DNA from: Mycolicibacterium bacteremicum
Lineage (GTDB): Bacteria > Actinomycetota > Actinomycetes > Mycobacteriales > Mycobacteriaceae
Direction: 5' to 3'
Length of the DNA: 64,000 nucleotides
NCBI RefSeq assembly: GCF_943913955.1
Contig: NZ_CALUAE010000006.1
Span: forward strand, 42,378-106,377
Shown here: positions 56,227 to 64,000 of the stretch, piece by piece
How the letters are laid out: every line of letters begins with the position of its first letter
Position numbering within the stretch: position 1 is the first letter of the stretch
Translations under genes and position numbers: made by a program
Notes under the pieces: generated by a model
Told to the model about the DNA's origin: nothing
The model's database searches: none
The model's input: the letters and a program-made list of their open reading frames with translations, nothing else

Positions 56227-57672
56227 GTGGTAGCGATGAAACCGATCCATGAGTGGGTCGGCGAACCAGGTGCCGTGATTTCCTGGCATCCCTCACGGAC
56301 GACCCTGGCCAAGGTCAAGGATGCGCCCGTCAGCGACGTACCGGTCAGCTACCAGCAGGCCCAGCATCTGCTGGCTTACCGCAAACACTCCGCGTCGGGC
56401 ACCGACATGGCCCGGCTGAACATCCCGTCCTGGGACATCCCGGGCCGCTGCGACGTGCGGGCGATGACCCATGTCATCAACGCCTACCTGCGCAGGCATG
56501 ACACCTTCCACAGCTGGTTCGAGTACACCGACTCGGGCGAGATCCTGCGGCACACCCTGACCAATCCGCGGGACATCAAGTTCGTGGCGACCGAGCAGGG
56601 CGAGATGACCGCGCAGCAGTGGCGCGAGCACATCCTGGCCACCGCCAGCCCGTGGCAGTGGGACTGCTTCCACGTCGGTGTCATCCAGCGCGAGGACCAC
56701 TTCACCGTCTACATCAGCGTCGACCATGTGCACACCGACGCGATGTTCATGGGTCTGGCCTTCGTCGAGATCCACATGATGTACAACGCGCTGGTCGAGG
56801 GCGCCGCGCCGCTCAAACTCCCCGAGCCGGGCAGCTATGACAACTACTGCCGCGAGCAGCACGACTACGTGTCGTCGCTGACCACCGACTCGCCCGAGGT
56901 GCGCGGCTGGATCGACTTCCTGCAGAGCAGCGGCGGCTCGCTGCCGACCTTCCCGCTGCCGCTGGGCGACCCGTCGGTGGCCTACACCGGCGACGTCATC
57001 ACCATCCAGTTGCTGGACAAGGACCAGGGCGACCGTTTCGAGGCCGCCTGCATCGCCGCCGGCGCCCGGTTCAGCGGTGGCGTGTTCGCCGCCGGTGCGA
57101 TCGCCCACGCCGCGCTGACCGGTGACGACGTCTACCGCGTCATTACCCCGACGACCACCCGCCGCACCCCGGCGGAGTTCATGACCACCGGGTGGTTCAC
57201 CGGTCTGGTGCCGATCACCGTCCCGGTCGATGCCGATGCCTTCGGCGAGACCGCGCGCGCCGCGCAGGAGTCCTTCGACGGCGGCCTGGACCTGGCGCAC
57301 GTCCCGGTCGAACGGGTGCTGGAGATGGGTGCGGACTCGCATGGTCTGCACGCGCCCAACGGCGGCGTGCCGATGCTGTCCTACCTGGACGTCGGTCTGC
57401 TTTCGCCGGGTGTGATCGCCGAGTGGCAGCGCCTCAACGGCACCATCTGGAGCGACTCCCGGGCGGCCTACCAGGTCGGCATGTGGGTCAACCGGGTCGA
57501 GCACGAGACCACCGTCACCGCGGCGTTCCCGAGCAACCCGATCGCCCGCGAATCCGTGCTGCGCTTCCTGGAGGCGATGAAGGCCGTGTACGTCAGCGTC
57601 GTGGAGGGCCGCGAACTCGCGGTCGTGCCGATCGGCGGGGACACCGCGCGCCTGAAGCTCAAGACGGCCTGA
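56227..57672 (+). CDS. PapA-family acyltransferase
   Basis: 481 residues from the GTG at 56227. It has the condensation-domain fold of polyketide-associated proteins, with the active-site motif H-x3-D at His167-Asp171 (VDHVHTDAM) and the family-typical N-terminus (WHPSRTTLAKVKDAPVSDVPVSYQQAQHL). PapA proteins transfer acyl chains from a synthase onto a sugar or diol. Located 61 bases after the Mas-like pks, it would take its product. The M. tuberculosis counterpart near pks5, papA4, is shorter. I give no symbol because papA paralogues are hard to separate by eye. Confidence 0.9.
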   Translation: MVAMKPIHEWVGEPGAVISWHPSRTTLAKVKDAPVSDVPVSYQQAQHLLAYRKHSASGTDMARLNIPSWDIPGRCDVRAMTHVINAYLRRHDTFHSWFEYTDSGEILRHTLTNPRDIKFVATEQGEMTAQQWREHILATASPWQWDCFHVGVIQREDHFTVYISVDHVHTDAMFMGLAFVEIHMMYNALVEGAAPLKLPEPGSYDNYCREQHDYVSSLTTDSPEVRGWIDFLQSSGGSLPTFPLPLGDPSVAYTGDVITIQLLDKDQGDRFEAACIAAGARFSGGVFAAGAIAHAALTGDDVYRVITPTTTRRTPAEFMTTGWFTGLVPITVPVDADAFGETARAAQESFDGGLDLAHVPVERVLEMGADSHGLHAPNGGVPMLSYLDVGLLSPGVIAEWQRLNGTIWSDSRAAYQVGMWVNRVEHETTVTAAFPSNPIARESVLRFLEAMKAVYVSVVEGRELAVVPIGGDTARLKLKTA

Positions 57673-57703
57673 TCGCCCTGTTCGCATCGGAGGTGTCGAC
57701 GCG

Positions 57704-59068
57704 ATGACTCGTGCCGTCACACGGTCGGCGCAGCGCGACAATCGGATCGACTTCACCGACCAGGCGATGTTCCTGGGCCTGCGCGCCACCGGGCAGGAAG
57801 CCGTCATGCAGGTCGTCTGGATCTACGAGCGGCCCGTGGACCTCGACGGTGTCCGGCGCTTCCATGAGCACATCGGGCACGGTCTGCTCGGCAGGCGCAT
57901 CGAACGGTCGGCCCTGCCGTTCGGCCGGCACCGCTGGGTGTCGGCGTTGGGCCCGCAGTCCGACCTCGACTTCGCCGCGGAGCGTCCGCGCGCCGAACTG
58001 GGTCGCTGGATCGATGAGCGGTCGACCATGCCACTGGACCCCGAGTACGGGCCGGCCTGGCATGTCGGCGTGCTGCCGATGACCGACGGATCGACCGCGG
58101 TCAGCATCGTCATCTCGCACTGCGTCAGTGACGGCGGCGGTGCGTTGCAGGCCATGGTCAACGCCATCCACGGCCGCCGGCTCGACTTCGGATATCCGCC
58201 GCCGGCGGCGCGCACCCGTGGCCGGGCGTTGCGCGCCGATCTGCGGGACACCGTGCGGGGTCTGCCCGAGGTCGGGCGCACCCTGGTGGAGGCCGGCCGA
58301 CAGGCGCTGCGCCGACGCGACGAACTGGCCAAGTCGGGTGGCGCGAAGCCCGTCGTCACCGGTCCGGACCACCAGGTGTTCACCCCGTCGGCGACCGTCT
58401 GCGTCAAGCTCGACGACTGGGACCGCCGCGCGGCCGAACTGGGCGGCAACGGTCACTCGCTGGTCGCCGGATTTGTCGCCAAACTGGCCCAGCAGATCGG
58501 CCGGGTCGGGCCGGACGGCAACGTCACGCTCAACATCCCGCAGGGCGACCGGCTGCCCGGCGACGAGGACACCCGTGCCAATGCGGTCATCCTGGTGAAC
58601 CTGGCCATCGATCCGACGAAGGTGACCACGGATCTGACCGAGGCGCGCGCCGCGATGAAGGAAGGTCTGCGGGTGGCCCGCGAGGTGCCCAACGAGGACC
58701 TCAAGCTGCTGCCGCTGACACCGTTCATCCCCAAGCGGGTGGTGCGCAAGATGGCCGATGTGGCGTTCGGCTTCTCCACCGAACTGCCCGTCTCGTGCTC
58801 GAACATGGGCGATGTCCCGCCCGATCTGCCCAATGTCGATGGCACCCCGGCCGACATCGTGTTCCTGCGCGGTATCGACCGGGTCGCCACCCGGCACGCG
58901 CTGGAGGAACGGTGCGGGCTGCTGACCGTCGTCGCCGGCCGGATCAACGGCGCCGAGACGCTGACTTTCGCCGCCTACGCGCCGGGTGCGGAGAACACCA
59001 CCGCCTGGCTACGTGCCGAACTGGAGAAGACGCTGGCCGCCTTCAGGCTGTCCGGCGTGATCGAGTAA
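57704..59068 (+). CDS. WS/DGAT- or PapA-like acyltransferase, copy 1
   Basis: 454 residues with GGAGG 10 bases before the ATG. Shared family features: FTDQAMFLGLRATG at the N-terminus, LPFGRHRWVS (about 71-80), active-site H-x3-D-G at His139-Asp143 (SHCVSDGGG), and CSNMGDVPPDLP in the C-terminal half. The first His of the HHxxxDG motif of true WS/DGAT enzymes is Ser here. The fold is that of CoA- or ACP-dependent acyltransferases. Copies of this family accompany pks and papA genes in LOS loci, so a glycolipid acyl-transfer role is likely. It is one of three related genes here. Confidence 0.8.
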   Translation: MTRAVTRSAQRDNRIDFTDQAMFLGLRATGQEAVMQVVWIYERPVDLDGVRRFHEHIGHGLLGRRIERSALPFGRHRWVSALGPQSDLDFAAERPRAELGRWIDERSTMPLDPEYGPAWHVGVLPMTDGSTAVSIVISHCVSDGGGALQAMVNAIHGRRLDFGYPPPAARTRGRALRADLRDTVRGLPEVGRTLVEAGRQALRRRDELAKSGGAKPVVTGPDHQVFTPSATVCVKLDDWDRRAAELGGNGHSLVAGFVAKLAQQIGRVGPDGNVTLNIPQGDRLPGDEDTRANAVILVNLAIDPTKVTTDLTEARAAMKEGLRVAREVPNEDLKLLPLTPFIPKRVVRKMADVAFGFSTELPVSCSNMGDVPPDLPNVDGTPADIVFLRGIDRVATRHALEERCGLLTVVAGRINGAETLTFAAYAPGAENTTAWLRAELEKTLAAFRLSGVIE

Positions 59069-59083
59069 AAGGGGACAGGTCTG

Positions 59084-60451
59084 TTGGAGTTCACCAATGG
59101 CGACGCCGTGGGTAATCGGCTGACGCTGTGGGACGAGGCGCTGGTGCGTGCCAACCGCGCCACCGGCCGGGTGCAGATGATCCAGGTCGTATGGGTGTAC
59201 GAGCATCCGGTCAACATGGACGAGGTTCGGCGGTTCCACCGCAACTTCGGCTATGGGATGGCCGGCCGTCGCGTCGAGCGTTCACCGCTGCCGTTCGGCC
59301 GGTACCGCTGGGTGTCCGCGCTGGGCCCGGCCGCGCCGCTGCACATCAACACCGACCCCCTGCCGCGCGCGGAGATCAGCGACTGGGCCGACCGCTGGGC
59401 CCAGGTAACCGTGGATCCCGAGGACGGGCCGGGCTGGCAGATGGCGGTGCAGTCGTTCACCGAGGGAGTGACCGCCATCTCGGTGGTGGGATCGCACTGC
59501 CTGGGTGACGGGGTGGCCGCCCTGCTGGCGGTCGGCACCGCGGTGGCCGGCGCCAACGTCGACATCGGCTACCCGCCGCCGTTGTCCCGGCGCACCGGCC
59601 GCGCCATCGTCGAGGATCTGCGCGAGACGGTGCGTGAGCTGCCCACCATCGCCCGCGCCGCTCGCAAGGCGGTCAAGGTGCTGCGCGCCGGCAGCCAGGA
59701 GGCCGGCCAGAAAGCGGCCGCCGCCGCACCGGCCAAGCCGCCGGTCGCCAACCCGGACGAACGGGTCATCGTGCCCGCCATCACCACCTACGTCGACCTG
59801 GCCGAGTGGGATGCCAAGGCGCAGTCGCTGGGTGGCAACGGGTATTCGATGCTGGCCGCGATCAGCGCCAAGCTCGGCGAGCGGATGGGCCGGCGCAACC
59901 CGGACGGCAACGTGTCGCTGCTGATCGCCATCAGCGACCGCACCTCCGAGACCGATGTCCGGGCCAACGCCATGACGCTGGTGAACGCGAAGGTCGACCC
60001 GACCGATCTGACCAAGGACCTCAGCGGCACCCGCACCATCCTGCGCAACGCGCTCAAATCCGCCAAGGATCAGCCCGACGAGATCCTCGAGCTGATGCCG
60101 CTGACCCCGCTGGTGCCCAAGGCCCTGGTGAAGAAGGTCGCCGACATGATGATCGCCTCCGACGACATGCCGGTGGTGTGCTCCAACATGGGTGATCTGC
60201 CGCCGGTGCTGACCTGCCCGGACGGCACCGAGGCCGAGTACACGTCGTTCTACGGGGTGGACCAGGCCACCCGGCGCAGCGAGCTGGAGAGCGGGGACGG
60301 CCAGTTGGTCGTGGTTTCCGGTCGCATCAACGGCAAGGTCATCATCGGCATCGTCGCCTATGAGTCCGGCGCGGAGAACTCGAAGGCCCGCCTGCGCGAG
60401 CTGGCGGCCGAGACGCTCGCCGAATTCGACCTGACCGGCGTGTTCGTTTAA
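59084..60451 (+). CDS. WS/DGAT- or PapA-like acyltransferase, copy 2
   Basis: 455 residues from a TTG at 59084, with AAGGGGAC 7 bases upstream. An in-frame GTG at 59108 is an alternative. It is related to copies 1 and 3: LPFGRYRWVSALGP (about 69-82), His138-x3-Asp142-Gly (SHCLGDGV), CSNMGDLPPVLTCPDG. The fourth residue of the active-site motif is Gly, unlike the Ser and Val of the other two, which may mean a different acceptor pocket. It has an Ala/Lys-rich insertion (about 200-225). It is separated from copy 1 by 15 bases, so it is cotranscribed. Confidence 0.8.
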   Translation: MEFTNGDAVGNRLTLWDEALVRANRATGRVQMIQVVWVYEHPVNMDEVRRFHRNFGYGMAGRRVERSPLPFGRYRWVSALGPAAPLHINTDPLPRAEISDWADRWAQVTVDPEDGPGWQMAVQSFTEGVTAISVVGSHCLGDGVAALLAVGTAVAGANVDIGYPPPLSRRTGRAIVEDLRETVRELPTIARAARKAVKVLRAGSQEAGQKAAAAAPAKPPVANPDERVIVPAITTYVDLAEWDAKAQSLGGNGYSMLAAISAKLGERMGRRNPDGNVSLLIAISDRTSETDVRANAMTLVNAKVDPTDLTKDLSGTRTILRNALKSAKDQPDEILELMPLTPLVPKALVKKVADMMIASDDMPVVCSNMGDLPPVLTCPDGTEAEYTSFYGVDQATRRSELESGDGQLVVVSGRINGKVIIGIVAYESGAENSKARLRELAAETLAEFDLTGVFV

Positions 60452-60508
60452 TACTCCTTATCGATTGAGCATTCCTCGAACGAGAATTGCTGAGAAAGGC
60501 ACATCCCG

Positions 60509-62260
60509 ATGTCCGATACCTCCCTCATTGGCGTGCTGCGCGAACGCGCGAGCCTGCAGCCTGAGGACATTGCCTACACCTTCATGGATTACGACCATGA
60601 GTGGGACGGGGTGTCCACCACCCTGACCTGGGCGCAGCTGAACCGTCGCGTGCGCCACCTGGCCGTCGAGATGCGCGCGATCGGCCAGATCGGTGACCGC
60701 GCCGTCATCCTGGCGCCGCAGGGACTGGAGTACGTCATCGGCTTCCTGGCCGCGCTGGAGGCCGGCATCATCGCGGTGCCGCTGTCGGTGCCGATGGTCG
60801 GCCAGCACGACGAGCGCGTCTCGGCCGTCATCAAGGACTCGGCTCCCTCGATCATCCTGACCACGTCGTCGGTCGCCGGGACCGTCGCCGAATACGCCAA
60901 GACCGATGACGGTGCCGCGGCGGCCGCCGTGATCGAGGTCGACAAGCTGGATCTCGAAGCGCGGCGCAAGACGTTGAGCAGCCGCGAGCAGAAGCCCGAG
61001 ACGGCCTACCTGCAGTACACCTCCGGCTCGACGCGCACCCCGGCCGGCGTGATGGTCACCTTCCGCAACCTGACCTCGAATTTCGAGCAGATGATGTGCG
61101 ACTTCTTCCCGCACTTCGGCAAGGTGCCGCCCTCGGGTGCGCACGTGGTGTCCTGGCTGCCCTTCTACCACGACATGGGCCTGATGCTCGGCATCGTCGC
61201 CCCCATCCTGGGCGGCTGGAGCACGGTGTTCACCACGCCGCTGGCCTTCCTGGCCCGGCCGGCCCGCTGGATCCAGCTGATGGGCAGCTTCCCGCGGGTG
61301 GTCACCGCCGGCCCGAACTTCGCCTTCGAACTGGCCGCCGGCCGCACCACCGACGATGACCTCGAGGGCATCGACCTCGGTGATGTGATCGCGGTGTACA
61401 GCGGTGCCGAGCGGGTGCACGAGGCCACCCTGAAGCGGTTCGCGCAGCGGTTCGCCAAGTTCAACTTCACCCAGGACGTGCTGCGGCCGTCCTACGGACT
61501 GGCCGAGGCGACGTTGTATGTCGCCACCGGTGAGCCCGGCCCGCCCAGCGTGGTGGCCTTCGATTCGGCCAAGCTGTCCGCCGGGGTCGCCGAGCGCACC
61601 ACCGACGGCAGCGGTACCCAGCTGGTCGGTTACGGCCGGCCCGAGGAGCCGGTCGTGCGCATCGTCGACGCGGAGACCCGCCGCGAGGTGCCGGCCGGTG
61701 GCGTCGGGGAGATCTGGTCCTACGGCGAGAACAACTGCCTGGGGTACTGGGAGAAGCCCGAGCAGACCGAGCACACCTTCCGCGGGCGCATCGAGAGCCC
61801 GTCCGAGGGGACGCCGGAGGGTCCGTGGCTGCGCACCGGCGACCTCGGCTTCCTCTCCGACGGTGAGCTGTTCATCATCGGCCGGATCAAGGATCTGCTG
61901 ATCGTGCGCGGCGTGAACCACTATCCCGATGACATCGAGGCCACCATCCAGGAGATCACCGGCGGCCGGGTCGCCGCGATCGCCGTGGAGGAGGACCGCA
62001 CCGAGCAGCTCGTCGCGATCATCGAGGTCAAGAAGCGCGGTGACACCGAGGAGGCGGTGGTCGAGAACATGCTGACCATCAAGCGGGACGTGGCCTCGGC
62101 GGTATCGCAGACGCACGGTATCGCCGCGGCCGATCTGGTGCTGGTGCCGCGTGGCGCCATCCCGATCACCACCAGCGGCAAGATCCGCAGGCAGTCCTGC
62201 GTGGAGAAGTACCGCAACCACGAGTTCTCCCGGCTGGACGACAAGGTTCCGACCGCCTGA
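60509..62260 (+). CDS. Fatty-acyl-AMP ligase (FAAL), FadD23/24/25-like
   Basis: 583 residues. The AMP-binding motif YTSGSTRTPAGVMVTFRNL (about 170-188) has the form typical of mycobacterial FAALs. SWLPFYHDMGLMLG and the C-terminal RTGDLGFLSDGELFIIGRIKDLLIVRGVNHYPDDIE are standard. FAALs activate a fatty acid as acyl-AMP and load it onto a polyketide synthase, here presumably the Mas-like protein. M. tuberculosis has fadD24 next to papA4 and pks5. The gene lies between two acyltransferase copies, 57 bases after copy 2. Confidence 0.9.
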   Translation: MSDTSLIGVLRERASLQPEDIAYTFMDYDHEWDGVSTTLTWAQLNRRVRHLAVEMRAIGQIGDRAVILAPQGLEYVIGFLAALEAGIIAVPLSVPMVGQHDERVSAVIKDSAPSIILTTSSVAGTVAEYAKTDDGAAAAAVIEVDKLDLEARRKTLSSREQKPETAYLQYTSGSTRTPAGVMVTFRNLTSNFEQMMCDFFPHFGKVPPSGAHVVSWLPFYHDMGLMLGIVAPILGGWSTVFTTPLAFLARPARWIQLMGSFPRVVTAGPNFAFELAAGRTTDDDLEGIDLGDVIAVYSGAERVHEATLKRFAQRFAKFNFTQDVLRPSYGLAEATLYVATGEPGPPSVVAFDSAKLSAGVAERTTDGSGTQLVGYGRPEEPVVRIVDAETRREVPAGGVGEIWSYGENNCLGYWEKPEQTEHTFRGRIESPSEGTPEGPWLRTGDLGFLSDGELFIIGRIKDLLIVRGVNHYPDDIEATIQEITGGRVAAIAVEEDRTEQLVAIIEVKKRGDTEEAVVENMLTIKRDVASAVSQTHGIAAADLVLVPRGAIPITTSGKIRRQSCVEKYRNHEFSRLDDKVPTA

Positions 62261-62280
62261 GCGCCAATTACGCTGTAGGA

Positions 62281-63618
62281 GTGGACAACACACTCGCCTA
62301 CCTGGACCAGGGCTCGTTCCTGGGGTTGCGGGCGCTCGGGCGCGGCCCGATCGACCAGGCCGTCTGGATCTATGACCGGCCGGTCGATCTGGACGGACTG
62401 CTGCGCTTCCGTCGCAATCTCGACAACGGTCTGCTGGGCCGCCGCATCGAACGGTCCCCGTTACCGTTCGGTCGGCACCGCTGGGTGTCGGACCCGGCCC
62501 CGCAGTCGTTGGACATGTCGGCGCGGGACTGCCGGCGCGCGGAGCTGTGGTCCTGGGCCGACGATTGCATGCGGGCCCCGATCGACCCCGAGCACGGGCC
62601 GAGCTGGCGGCTGTCGGTACAACCGTTCAGCGACGGCGGCGCCGCGGTCAGCCTGGTCACCTCGCATTCGATCGTCGACGGGCTCGGGCTGATCACGGCG
62701 GTGGTCGACGCCGCCAACGGGGTCGACCGCAACCTGGGCTATCCGCCGCCGAAGTCGCGGCCGAGGGGCCGGGCGCTGGCACAGGACACCCGCCAGATGC
62801 TGCGCAGCGTGCCCAGCATGGCGCGCGCGGTGGTGGCGTCGGTCAAGGTGGCCCGCGCCGAGAGCGGCGATCTGGCCACATCGTTCAAGGCGGCCGCGGA
62901 CACCCCGGCCGGTGACGACCGTCCGCTGCTGCCGCCGTCGGTGGTGGCCTTCGTCGACGCCGAGCAGTGGGATGCCTGCGCGCGCCGGCTCGGCGGGACC
63001 AGCAATTCGCTGTTCTCCGCGGTGGCGTCCCGCCTCGGCGGCCGGCTGGGGCGAGTCGACGAGGACGGCCTGGCCTACCTGTCCTGGCCGGTCAGCGAGC
63101 GCACCGAGGGCGACACCCGGGCCAATGCGCTGGTCGAGGCGTCCATGTCGGTGGACCCCGAGCAGGTGGTGACCGATCTGACGGCGCTGCGGGCGGCGAC
63201 CAAGCAGGCGCTGGCCACCTCGGCGGAGACCTCGGTCCGGATGACCGGACCGTTACCGCTGACGCCGTTGACCCCGCAGGCCATGTTGCGCCGCCTGGAG
63301 GGCATGGTGCTGGCGGTCAACAGCCCGATCGCCTGCTCGAACATGGGTGAGTTGGATCCGGCGTTCGGCCGTATCGACGGCGCCGACGCGAGTTCGGCGG
63401 TGATCCGCGGGCTCGAACCGCAGATCACCAGCCGGGTGCTCAATCGGATCGGGGGCCAGCTCTTGTTGGCCGGATGCCGGCTGCGCGGTCAGATGTCGGT
63501 GGCGGTCGGGTCCTGGACGGTCGGCGGGCCCAACTCGAAGGAGGAGCTGCGCGATGTCGTCGTCGAGACGCTCGCCGACTTCGGGCTGACCGGGGTCGTC
63601 GAGGGTCCCGCCGCCTGA
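62281..63618 (+). CDS. WS/DGAT- or PapA-like acyltransferase, copy 3
   Basis: 445 residues from the GTG at 62281, which follows the fadD stop by 20 bases and is preceded directly by TAGGA. The N-terminus reads LAYLDQGSFLGLRALGRGPIDQAVWIYDRPVDLDGL. It has LPFGRHRWVS (about 61-70) and His129-x3-Asp133-Gly (SHSIVDGLG), with CSNMGELDPAFG later. It is closest to copy 1 in the N-terminal 130 residues (shared LLGRRIERS, RRAEL, DPE-GP-W). It is the last gene of the run and convergent with the glycosyltransferase gene. Confidence 0.8.
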   Translation: MDNTLAYLDQGSFLGLRALGRGPIDQAVWIYDRPVDLDGLLRFRRNLDNGLLGRRIERSPLPFGRHRWVSDPAPQSLDMSARDCRRAELWSWADDCMRAPIDPEHGPSWRLSVQPFSDGGAAVSLVTSHSIVDGLGLITAVVDAANGVDRNLGYPPPKSRPRGRALAQDTRQMLRSVPSMARAVVASVKVARAESGDLATSFKAAADTPAGDDRPLLPPSVVAFVDAEQWDACARRLGGTSNSLFSAVASRLGGRLGRVDEDGLAYLSWPVSERTEGDTRANALVEASMSVDPEQVVTDLTALRAATKQALATSAETSVRMTGPLPLTPLTPQAMLRRLEGMVLAVNSPIACSNMGELDPAFGRIDGADASSAVIRGLEPQITSRVLNRIGGQLLLAGCRLRGQMSVAVGSWTVGGPNSKEELRDVVVETLADFGLTGVVEGPAA

Positions 63619-63638
63619 GGTGTGCCGGTCACCCGGCG

Positions 63639-64000
63639 TCAGCGCCCGTCGGTGCCGGTCAGCCCATCGTCGGCGGCGCGGGCAGCCTGTTCGATCAGGT
63701 CCGCGGCCCGGCGCACGCTCTGCTCCGGAGTGACCAACGTGGCGGCGAACTCGCGGGCCCGGGCGGCGACCGCCGGGTCCAGCACGGTCCGCAGCGCCGC
63801 GGTCAGCGATGAACGGTTCATCCGGGTGAACCGTTGCGAGGTGCCGATGCCCAGCCGCTTCACCTGCCGTGCCCACACCGGCTGATCGGCCGAGACCCAC
63901 AGCACCAGCGTCGGCAGGTAGACGAGCTGGCCGAGGGCGAGGACCGTGGCTCCGATGCCGTCGACGTTGCTGGCCTGGAACAGCGTGATGATCTGCGTCT
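63639..64000 (-). CDS. Glycosyltransferase, C-terminal part (partial)
   Basis: About 120 codons of minus-strand frame, open to the right window edge. The segment PTLVLWVSADQPVWARQVKRLGIGTSQRFTRMNRSSLTAALRTVL resembles the C-terminal nucleotide-sugar-binding part of GT1/UGT-type glycosyltransferases (split as LWVSADQPVWARQVKRLG and TRMNRSSLTAALRTVL). Such enzymes build the glycan of LOS or glycopeptidolipids. Only the C-terminus is visible, so the class is likely but not certain. Confidence 0.65.
   Translation of the reverse strand, partial: TQIITLFQASNVDGIGATVLALGQLVYLPTLVLWVSADQPVWARQVKRLGIGTSQRFTRMNRSSLTAALRTVLDPAVAARAREFAATLVTPEQSVRRAADLIEQAARAADDGLTGTDGR

Overview
The window is chromosomal DNA of a mycobacterium, most likely a non-tuberculous, environmental or rapidly growing species. 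It is high-GC, and it carries mycobacterial marker genes: mptB, ripA/ripB, fabG1-inhA, papA, a Mas-type pks and a fatty-acyl-AMP ligase. From about 6.9 kb to 49 kb the gene order follows the M. tuberculosis Rv1456c-Rv1497 segment as I remember it. Some genes expected there are absent and a glycoside hydrolase is present instead. No tRNA, rRNA, CRISPR array, insertion sequence or prophage gene was seen.

Layout. (1) 1-6.9 kb is an accessory sugar/polyol catabolic island: ABC permease (cut by the window edge), lipoprotein binding protein, SDR dehydrogenase and FGGY kinase on the minus strand, divergent from a BtpA/SgcQ-family protein and an inositol-monophosphatase-like phosphatase, with a DeoR-family regulator. 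(2) 6.9-13.2 kb: ctaA, a TetR regulator divergent from a DAPG-hydrolase-like gene, a DUF429 gene, and the tightly coupled run mptB - ABC ATPase - ABC permease. (3) 13.2-19.6 kb: the complete sufRBDCSUT iron-sulfur assembly operon. SufB has no intein. (4) 19.6-25 kb: secreted GH16 glucanase-like protein, thioredoxin, echA12, ABC-F ATPase and a 63-residue HTH protein. (5) 25-28.4 kb: aconitase and its AcnR-type TetR repressor. (6) 28.7-34.9 kb: a membrane protein, peptidoglycan endopeptidases ripA and ripB, then moxR - DUF58 - VWA. (7) 35-42.5 kb: fabG1-inhA-hemH, an uncharacterised minus-strand gene, NfeD-SPFH, a mycobacterial secreted/membrane protein and a TVP38/DedA-type membrane protein. 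(8) 42.6-49.1 kb: methylmalonyl-CoA mutase mutA-mutB with its chaperone meaB, then lipL. (9) 49.1-64 kb: a long AT-richer intergenic region, then a Mas-type polyketide synthase, a PapA acyltransferase, two related acyltransferase-like genes, a FAAL-type fadD, a third related acyltransferase-like gene, and a convergent glycosyltransferase that runs off the window. Region 9 looks like the acyl-chain half of a lipooligosaccharide (LOS) or similar acylated-glycolipid locus.

How it fits together. The methylmalonyl-CoA mutase of region 8 interconverts succinyl-CoA and methylmalonyl-CoA, the extender a Mas-type synthase uses. The FAAL would load a fatty acid onto the synthase, and the acyltransferases would move the methyl-branched products onto a glycan. 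The most specific regulatory observations are an AcnR-consensus operator upstream of acn, an inverted repeat overlapping the sufR start codon, paired palindromes between the TetR and DAPG-hydrolase-like genes, three adjacent inverted repeats upstream of ripA, and a palindrome filling the -35/-10 spacer of a candidate promoter upstream of the pks operon.

All family assignments come from reading the translated sequence and from memory of the families. No database search was run.
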